From assembly GCA_032358255.1 (NCBI GenBank), contig JAULBX010000002.1, positions 310,001 to 374,000 of the forward strand: a DNA stretch of 64,000 nt, written 5' to 3'. Positions 1 to 8,800 of this stretch are shown piece after piece. The notes beneath the pieces are model-generated. The model did no database searches, was not told where the DNA came from, and worked only from the letters and a program-made list of their open reading frames with translations. This DNA comes from Heterotrichella gracilis. Lineage: Eukaryota > Sar > Xanthophyceae > Tribonematales > Xanthonemataceae. Made by a program: the position numbers and the translations under genes. Position 1 is the first letter of the stretch. Every line of letters begins with the position of its first letter.

Positions 1-148
1 GAGAGAGATCATTGCTTTTTCTATAAGCATCAAATTGCTTTTGAACTTCTTTAAAAGTTAAAGCGCGCCCGGTTGTGTTTTTAGCAAAACTTTGTCCTGA
101 TACAAAAAAGGAAATTGAAATAAATAATAAGGATATAAAAAATTTCAT
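1..148 (-). CDS. Secreted protein, N-terminal fragment cut by window edge
   Basis: An ATG at 148 on the minus strand opens a frame that runs off the left edge, giving 49 residues. The product starts with a clear signal peptide (MKFFISLLFISISFFVSGQ), followed by a mature N-terminus containing FKEVQKQFDAYRKSNDLS. Many Bacteroidota secreted proteins with T9SS C-terminal domains carry a similar short motif just after the signal peptide, so this may be a large secreted or sialidase-like protein. That is inference from about 30 residues. It is divergent from the gene at 214. Confidence 0.6.
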   Translation of the reverse strand, partial: MKFFISLLFISISFFVSGQSFAKNTTGRALTFKEVQKQFDAYRKSNDLS

Positions 149-213
149 TTGTTTTAAATTTAATTAAAGATACAAAAAAATATGTTTAATTTGTTATCAG
201 AAAATTTGTTCCA

Positions 214-1875
214 TTGATCAAATCAAAAAATATAACCATTACCCATTTAAAAGAAATTGCAGCGGTTTTCAATGAAAACTCTGCCTTACAAAAAAAAGCA
301 CTTTTAAATGAATGCGCGAACATTAAATTAACCACAAAAAAAATAATAGAACAGTATCATGATTGTTTGATCTTTTTATTGGGTTACCCCGAAAATGAAG
401 AATTATTTTTGCTGGCTCAAAATGAAATGGATCGCTTATCTGATAACGTTAAAAGATCACCGGCACATTTAAAAGACCAACTCGAAAGAACCGGTATTGC
501 TTATACACAAACGCAAGCGGCCAACAGTTTTACATTGACACAATGGTTATTAAAAACCTATCCTAACCAGGTTGCTTTACATTCTTTTGATGAAACCGGT
601 ATTCATCCAAAAGAAATTTTACGCCATGCTTTATCCGAAATGGAGTTTGAGTTTGCTTTTTCAGAAAAATTAAATCCTGTAAAATGGTTAGAGCAAGCTT
701 CGGGTTCAAAAAATAAAAAAGATCTTTTAGTTTGGCTGATCGAGCATTTTGAAAGGATAGAGGCTTCGGACCTGATCAAAGATCAGTTATTTGAATCCTT
801 AAAGGTTTACATTTCAATTATTCCAACCAATAAAACACTTTCAAAAGGTTTTGGAAATTTTTCACTACACAAAAATTATTATCATACAAAGGGATTATTA
901 AAACGTTTTGATGAAAAGGAGATCATTAATAAAAAATTACCTGCTCCAAAAAAATTATCTGATGCAGATAAAAACCTCATTATTGAAAAAGCACGTGTGG
1001 CTTTATTTTTATTGAACCGCGAAACAGAACCTATTGTGTATTGTAATGCAGACGGTCTATTGTTCTACGAACTGGAACACGGATTATCTATTGCCTTATT
1101 CAGCATACTTCCTGAAAGACGTTTACCACTTGAATCATACATAGGCTTTATGATGTTTAAAAATGGTTTTCCTATGGCATATGGTGGCGGCTGGCTATTT
1201 GGCAACCGTTCGCTACTTGGCATAAATATCTTTGAGAGTTTCAGGGGTGGCGAATCTGCTTTCGTTTTTTGTCAATTATTACGCAGCTATAAACAAAGTT
1301 TTGGTGCAAATTATTTTGAAGTAGAGCCGTACCAGTTTGGAAAAAATAATCCGGAAGGTTTACAATCGGGTGCCTTTTGGTTCTATTACCGCTTTGGTTT
1401 CAGGCCGGTGGATAATGATCTAAAAAAATTAGCGAGCGAAGAAGCGGAAAAAATTCAAAATACAAAAGGTTACCGAACATCTATCGAAACCTTAAAACGT
1501 TTCACAAATTCAAACCTTGCAGCTAATTTTAATAATGAAGCGCAACCAATAAACCCAAGTGCAATTAGTGAATTTATTACGGAACAAATTAGACTAAAAT
1601 TTAATGGCAACCGATCTGCGGCTGAAAAGTGGTGCTTGCAAAAATTAAGAACAGATCTTGGAATTGAAATAAGCAAAATTTCTAAAGCTGAAAAAATTGG
1701 CGTTAATAAATTGAGTTTTTTTATTGCTTTTTGCATCAGCACTTCACGCCTAACCTCAACAGATAAAAATAAACTAAAGAATTTTGTTTTAGAAAAAGGA
1801 AAGTCCGAATTCAAATACATTGAACTATGCAACTCAATTAATTTCAGGAAATTGTTTGTGCAGGATCTGATTTAA
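214..1875 (+). CDS. Hypothetical protein with a GNAT-like acyltransferase region
   Basis: A 553-residue cytoplasmic protein I do not recognise. There is no signal peptide or membrane segment. Residues about 260-410 look like a GNAT fold: a strand region (GFMMFKNGFPMAYGGGWLFG), a loop-helix resembling the acyl-CoA pyrophosphate loop (FRGGESAFVFCQLL), and a late FYYRFGFRPVD like the usual GNAT C-terminal strand. The flanking regions have no visible family signature. The frame has a stop at 187 and no ATG nearby, so the start is a TTG at 214 or another weak codon. Acyl-group transfer is a guess from shape only. The gene stands alone, convergent with the PorP gene at 1885. Confidence 0.55.
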   Translation: MIKSKNITITHLKEIAAVFNENSALQKKALLNECANIKLTTKKIIEQYHDCLIFLLGYPENEELFLLAQNEMDRLSDNVKRSPAHLKDQLERTGIAYTQTQAANSFTLTQWLLKTYPNQVALHSFDETGIHPKEILRHALSEMEFEFAFSEKLNPVKWLEQASGSKNKKDLLVWLIEHFERIEASDLIKDQLFESLKVYISIIPTNKTLSKGFGNFSLHKNYYHTKGLLKRFDEKEIINKKLPAPKKLSDADKNLIIEKARVALFLLNRETEPIVYCNADGLLFYELEHGLSIALFSILPERRLPLESYIGFMMFKNGFPMAYGGGWLFGNRSLLGINIFESFRGGESAFVFCQLLRSYKQSFGANYFEVEPYQFGKNNPEGLQSGAFWFYYRFGFRPVDNDLKKLASEEAEKIQNTKGYRTSIETLKRFTNSNLAANFNNEAQPINPSAISEFITEQIRLKFNGNRSAAEKWCLQKLRTDLGIEISKISKAEKIGVNKLSFFIAFCISTSRLTSTDKNKLKNFVLEKGKSEFKYIELCNSINFRKLFVQDLI

Positions 1876-1884
1876 ATGTAGAAA

Positions 1885-2808
1885 TTATTTTTCTTTATTA
1901 GCTTCCCAGGTAGCCGATTGTTTTTTTGAGAAACGAATACCTAGCATGATCTCGTGTGTACCGGTAGAATACTTTTTAATGTTGGTTGTTGTAAAATCAT
2001 ACGAATAACCTATCATTAAATAATTCTTGTAGAAATAGCCTATCAAAGCTGTGAACGCGTCGTGGTGGCGATAAGCGCCACCTAACCAAATTTGTTCCTG
2101 GTAAATTACTCTTGCACCAACATCAATTTTTGGCGGAGCAGGGATCTCATATTTTACAAGAAAAGATGGCTCGATCTTAAAGTCATCTCCAAGATCAAAT
2201 TTATAAGCCGCATTAAAATTAAAATGATTGACGATTCTGCTGTTCTTACCTGCACCATCATATAATTTAATTGGCGCCTGATATAATTGCGGTAAACTTA
2301 AACCAACATAGAACCTGTCTTTTTTATGGAAGTAAATTCCGGCACCAAAATCTGGTACATAGGTAGTTTGATAAGTGCTTAATAAATTTTCATCGCCGCT
2401 ATCTCTTAAAACTAATTTACTTCCGTCAATTCCCCATTGCAAAACACCTGCACTTAATCCCATTGAAAGGAACATGTCTTCCTTTAATTTTAAATGATAC
2501 GCGTAAGAAAAATTTAAGCCTGTTCTACGTGTTGGTCCAACAATATCAGTATACAAATTCATACCAATACCCATGTTCTTTGATTTAATAGGACCATGTA
2601 ATGTTAGCATATACGTTCTTGGCGCATCAGTAATTCCTATCCACTGGTAACGGTTGTTAGAACGCACATCAGCATATTCATCCTTACCGGCAACCGCAGG
2701 GTTAATTGCCATTTCGTTTAACATGTACTGCGTGTACTGAGGCAATTGCTGACTAAAACCGCAAACCGCAATTAAACTAAATAAAAATATGTAACACTTT
2801 TTTATCAT
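1885..2808 (-). CDS. PorP/SprF family type IX secretion membrane protein
   Basis: A 307-residue outer-membrane beta-barrel protein with a signal peptide (cleavage near CGFSQQ) followed by the family signature QLPQYTQYMLNEMAINPAVAG. The rest alternates short beta strands and ends in a strand-like GIRFSKK segment. PorP/SprF proteins are outer-membrane partners that help a particular T9SS type B cargo reach or stay on the surface. In Flavobacterium johnsoniae, SprF serves the adhesin SprB. Here the gene directly follows a giant SprB-repeat protein: the upstream TAA and this ATG share one base (TAATG), implying translational coupling. The pairing with that cargo is therefore strong by context. 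Confidence 0.92.
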   Translation of the reverse strand: MIKKCYIFLFSLIAVCGFSQQLPQYTQYMLNEMAINPAVAGKDEYADVRSNNRYQWIGITDAPRTYMLTLHGPIKSKNMGIGMNLYTDIVGPTRRTGLNFSYAYHLKLKEDMFLSMGLSAGVLQWGIDGSKLVLRDSGDENLLSTYQTTYVPDFGAGIYFHKKDRFYVGLSLPQLYQAPIKLYDGAGKNSRIVNHFNFNAAYKFDLGDDFKIEPSFLVKYEIPAPPKIDVGARVIYQEQIWLGGAYRHHDAFTALIGYFYKNYLMIGYSYDFTTTNIKKYSTGTHEIMLGIRFSKKQSATWEANKEK

Positions 2809-5800
2809 TATCTAAATATGGTTAATGGTCCGGTAAACGGTGTTGTGTAAGCCGGATGATTTAAATTAATTACATAATAATAGGTTCCAACCGGCAAATC
2901 TTTTCCTTTGAATTTGCCATCGAATTGTCCGTTATAATTATTGTAGAAATACAATAACTCTCCCCAACGATTATAGATCTCAACTGTATTTTCAGGGAAC
3001 TGCTCTATATAATCAATGATCCATTTTTCATTTTTCGTATCTCCATTCGGACTAAAGCCATTTGGAATTTTAATTAATGGATATAAGAAAACAGTCATTG
3101 TATCACTCACGGTGCAACCTGTTACAAGATCTACAATAGTTACCGTATAAGTTGTATTTATTGTATTTGATGCTACCGGATTTTGAATGCTTGGATCATC
3201 AAGATCGAAAGATGGCGACCATGTTATAGATACCGAACCACTTGTAGTTGGACTACCACCAATAGTTACATTTGAGAAAACCGGAATTGTAAATGTTGGT
3301 CCTGCATCAACAACAGGTAATGTATAAATATTTACAACAACCTGGTCAGTATCTCTGCAAGCAGCGACTGAAGATGTGGTTACTAATTCAAATGTATAAG
3401 TGCCTGGCGTCATGTTTGGAATTGGCGTTGTAATATTTACTGTATTACCTATTGTATTCGTATTGTTCGGTAATAAATACCAATCATAAGAAACTGCGCC
3501 AAAAGAATTTGTACCGGTTAATGCAACCGAAGGCGTAGGACAAAGACTAAAATCGTTTCCTGCTAACGCCACAATGCTAACCGTTGGCACTACATCTAAT
3601 ACCGTATCTCTGCGGCAACCATTGTTATCGGTTAAGCTTAATGAATAAGTGCCTGCAACGATGTTTGAAATGTTTTGTGTACTCGCTGTAAAAGCTGCTC
3701 CTGTCCACGTATAAGTAAAGGCTGGTGTACCACCGCTAACACCCATGTTCAATGCACCATCGTTAACAGAACTACAAGAAGAATTTGTTATTGTAGGCGT
3801 TAAAGTAATAAATGGCGGATTATTTAAAGTTAAACTTGTGGTCGTTGAACATCCTTTTGCATCTGTCACCGTAGCAAAATAAACTATTGGTGCTGTGCTC
3901 GGGCCTGGACATAATGAGAACTGCGGATTACCAACTGCTAATGGTGACCAGGTAAATGAATAAGGCAAAGTTCCTCCGCTAGGCACCAATGTGATGGCAC
4001 CATTACAATCATCATGACACTTAGGTTGTTGTACATTGGCTAAACTTAATTGTATAGGTTGGTTTTGTGTCAATGTAAACGATTTAATTGTTTTACATCC
4101 ATTAGATGATGTAACCGTTAATGTTATAACTCCCGCGCCGAGGCCACTAACTGTTGGCAATGTGCCGCCGTTACTCCAGGCATAAGATACAGGAGTCGAA
4201 GTACTTGTTCCTAGCGCAGTAATTGATCCGGTTAAAGCTCCCGAACAAGCTATATTAGTTTGTGTAAAGGTAATAACAGGGCCATTGGCATTACTTATAG
4301 CAAACGCTTGCGTTTGTGGGCAGCCAGGAGCGGCAGTGTTTGTAACCGTAACGGAGTAGTTACCAGCTCCAATACCAGTTAAAGAAGAAGTGATTCCCGG
4401 GCCGGGCGTCCACGAATAAAAATAACCACCCGGAGCTAATGTGGGACTTACAACAACGTTGATCGTTCCATTATTAGCACCACATCCTGGCGCACTTATT
4501 ATTGGGGTGATAGTATATTGTATACCTGAATTAATATCTACAGACGTAGTACGAATACATCCTTGCGCGTCTGTCATTTGTAAGAAATAAGTACCAGGGC
4601 ATAAATTTGTAAGTACAGAATTTGAAACTGCCGGGCTGATCCAGCTATATGATATAGGGTTGGTTCCGCCGATCGCAGTTACTGTTGCAGCACCATTGCA
4701 TTGCCCGGCACATATTTCGTTTTGAATATTTGTTGTTTGTCCGGTGATGCCATTTGAGTTACTGATATTAATATTTTGTATTTGCGTACAAGCATTATTA
4801 TCTGTAATTAATACCTGGTATAATCCAGCACATAAATTAGCAGCTACAGACGAAGTAGCACTTGATGTCCAGCTATAAGTATAAGGAGCGGTACCACCTA
4901 ACGCAGTTACCGTTCCGGAACCATTACACATATTACATGATGGAGAAGAGATTGCGCTTGACGAAGTAATTTGTAATGGCGAAGTAATACTTGTTGTAAA
5001 ACTATTAAAGCATCCTAAAGCATCGGTTGCAGTTAATGTATAAATACCCGTACATAAATTACTTGTAAATGGACCTGTTTGTGAATTGCTCCATACATAA
5101 GTTATTGGTAAGTTAGGACTACCTGAAACAGCAATTACACTTGCTGCACCAATACAACTTCCGAAACAAATATTATTAGTAGTTGCAGCAGTGGCTGTCA
5201 TATTTTGCACACCGGGTAAAGTAAGTGTTTGTGTAGATGGACAAAGATTATTATCTAAAATATTTACGGTGTATGTTGCTGCGCAGGCATTTATTAATGT
5301 TGCAGTAGCCGATGCGCCAGGTGACCAGGTGTATTGGAAAGGTCCGGTTCCTCCAAACGTACTTAGGGTGATTGAACCATTACAAATTCCATTACAGGTT
5401 GGGAAAGTAAGATTAGGTAAAATAGAAATTGAAGCCGGTTGAGTAATTGTAACAGAATTAAACAATAAACAATTATTAGCATCTTTTATCTGCGCAGAAT
5501 AAGTTCCGGCGCATAAATTTATTTGTGGATTCACTGATGAGGTTGAAGGTGGAACTATCCACGAAACTGTATAACCAGGTGTTCCCCCAACGATGCCAAC
5601 AGGATTAATTGAAGCCGCACCTGTACAACTACCAAAACAAGTAATACTCGACGAGGTGATCGGTGCAGCACTTGGTCCGTTTGCATTACTTACAGGAATA
5701 GTAACCGTGTTTGTACAATTATTTGCATCGGTCACTACAACTGTATATATACCGGCAGATAAACCTGAAACAACAGAACTTGTACTTACTATTGGTGCAC

Positions 5801-8800
5801 TCCATGTATAACTATAAGTTGGTGTTCCGCCAACAGGAATAACGGTAATAGAACCATTTGGTGTTGCAGTTGCTCCGCAAGTTGCAGGACCTATTGAAGT
5901 ATTGACGTTTAAGACAGGAGGATTCGTTAGCGTAAACGTTTGCACATCCGTACAGTTATTATTGTCCTTGACAAGGACAGTATAATTTCCGGCACATAAA
6001 CTACTTAAGGTAGCGGAGTTTGGTCCGGCAGGTGTCCAGGTATAACTTAAAGGCGGCGTGCCATTTGCAGCTATACTAACAGCGATCCCATTACAATTAC
6101 CATTACATGAAGGATTTGTTGAAGTTATGTTTGCTAATAATGCAGGTGGGCTAACAAGATTTGCAACACCACTTGCAACACAGCCACTGGCGTCAGTAGC
6201 AGTTAATGTATAATTACCCGGACATAAATTTGTAGGATTTTGTCCCGTTCCGGCAGCAACCCAGTTAAAGTTCACTGTTCCTTGAGCTCCCGCCATAACA
6301 GTCGTGATACTACCTGTACATGCGGCATTACACAAAGGGTTAGTTGGTGTTAAGGTAAGATTAAACACGCTCGGAGCAGTAATTGTAAAACCTTGCGCAG
6401 TAGTACATCCATTCGCATCTACAATTGTTCCGGTATAATTACCTGCGCATAAACCTCCAATACTTGGCGTGGTTGCCGGTCCGCTAGACCAACTAAAACT
6501 ATAGGTTGGAACGCCACCGCCAGCGGTTAATGATGCTGTAGCATTACATGAATTAGAACAACTTGCATTAACAATAGTCAGAGTTTTGGTTAAAGCCGTT
6601 GGTTGTGTTATATTAACTACTGTTGTTGAAGGGCAACTATTTGCATCGGTTGCATTTACAGTATAAGAACCCGGACATAAATTAAAAATATTTTGATTAG
6701 TAGATCCTGTAAAAGTTCCAACGGGTAACCATGTAAACGTTGAAACTCCTGTACCGCCACTTGCTGTTACATTAATACTTCCATTACATGCAGCGTTACA
6801 TAAAACGTTACTTGAAGTTGTTGTTAAAGTTAATGCAGTTGGTTGCGTAATATTAAATGTAACTTGTCGTGGACATAAGTTTGCATCATTAACATTTAAC
6901 GTGTAAGTACCCAAACATAAATTTGTAACAGTTTGTGTTCCCTGTCCTGTAATGGGTCCCGGCAACCAGTTTAATGTATATGTTGGTGTACCGCCAGATA
7001 CGGCAACGGTGATAGAGCCATTACACGCTGCAAAACATTTTGCATTTGTAACGGCAGAGTTAACTGTAATTGAAGTTGCAGGCTGCGCTATACTGATAGT
7101 TTGTGTAGTGATACAACCTGTTGGAACATTTGTTACGGCAATATTATATGTTCCCGTTAACAAACCGCTCGCTGAACTTACGTTACCAATAGTTGTGAAG
7201 CCTACAACGGGTGTCCAGGTAAACGTAAATGGACCAGCTCCAACAGCTGTAACTGTAGCCGCACCAGTACTAGCACCAAAACAGGTTACAGATTGTGTAT
7301 TGATATTTAATGTCGGACCTGTTGGGTTTGTTAAAATAGCAGATAAAGTTGTAGAGCAAGCTCCATCTGAAATAATTAATGAATAAGATCCTGCACCTAA
7401 CGAAGAATAACAACTGGTTGCAGCGCCAACACCGCCGGCAGGAGTCCAAGCAAAAGTATAAGGGCCACCACTGCCACCACTTGGCGTAGCACAAATGCTT
7501 CCATTGTTTAAATTACAAGCAGATGGGTTTGTAGTTGTAAATGTTGCAGCTATAACAGGTTGCGAAGTAATTGTAAAAGGAGGGGGTGTTAATGTACAAC
7601 CATTTGCATCAGTTACTTTTAATGTATATGTGCCAATACATAGCCCCGAAAGATTTGTTGTTGTAATTGATCCAGGGCTCCATGAATAAGTTAACAATCC
7701 GGTTCCACCCGATGCGTTTGAATTAATAGCCCCTGTACAATTTCCAAAACAATTAATATTTGTTTGGGTCGGTGCTACAACAATTGCCGGTGGATTTACA
7801 AATGAAATTGTTGCGGTGTTAGAACAGCCATTAAAATCTGCAACGAGAACTGTATATGTTCCTGCTCCCAATCCTGTTGCTACCTGTGTTGTTTGTGTAG
7901 GCGCGGTTGGCGACCATGTATAACTATAGGGTAGAGTTCCTCCCAAAGGATTGGCTGTTGCAGTTGCAGTAAGACCACCAAAACATTGGATTGTAGAACC
8001 TGAAGTAGCAACAGTTACACTTACAGTTTGAGCAACGTTAGCAGTAGCCGTAGCTACACAACCTTTGCTATCTGTTACAGTAGCTGTATAATTTCCGGGA
8101 CATAAACCACCCACTGTTACATTGGTTCCAACCGAAACCGCTAAAGAATTTGTCCATACTATATTGTAACCCGGCGTTCCATTTGCAGGGGCAACTGTTG
8201 AGGCACCAGTACAAGCATTACAGCTTGAGAGTACGCCAGTAATAGCGGCGGATAAAGCGATGGGCGAACCAATTGAAAAATTTATTGAGATACTACAGCC
8301 ATTGGCATCTGTAACATTGCAGATATACGCTCCTGCAGACAACCCTGAGAATATCCCTGTTGTATTTGTTGTAGCGCCAACCTGAAACGAATACGGTGCT
8401 ACACCACCTACTGCGGTAATTGTTGCCGATCCGTTATTACCACCTGCACAAGAAGTGGATGTTGTGTTTTGAGTAAGTGTAATTGAAGAAGGTGATGTAA
8501 TGGTAGCAGTTGCAGATTTTGTACAACCTTTTGTATCTACTACAACTAAAGTGTAATTCCCGGCGCACAAAGCCGTGTTAGGATTTCCAACCGGCCCATT
8601 TGACCATGTTAATGTATAACCCGGAGTTCCACCAACCACAACAGCTGATAATACACCGTTACAACTTCCAAAACAAGTTGGCTGTGTTGGTGTAATTGTT
8701 ATAGTTACATCGGGTGGCTGTGTAAGTGTTGCTGTTGAATTTGCCGTACAACCATTTGCATCAGTAACTGTGAATGTATAGTTACCTGCACATTGGCCGG

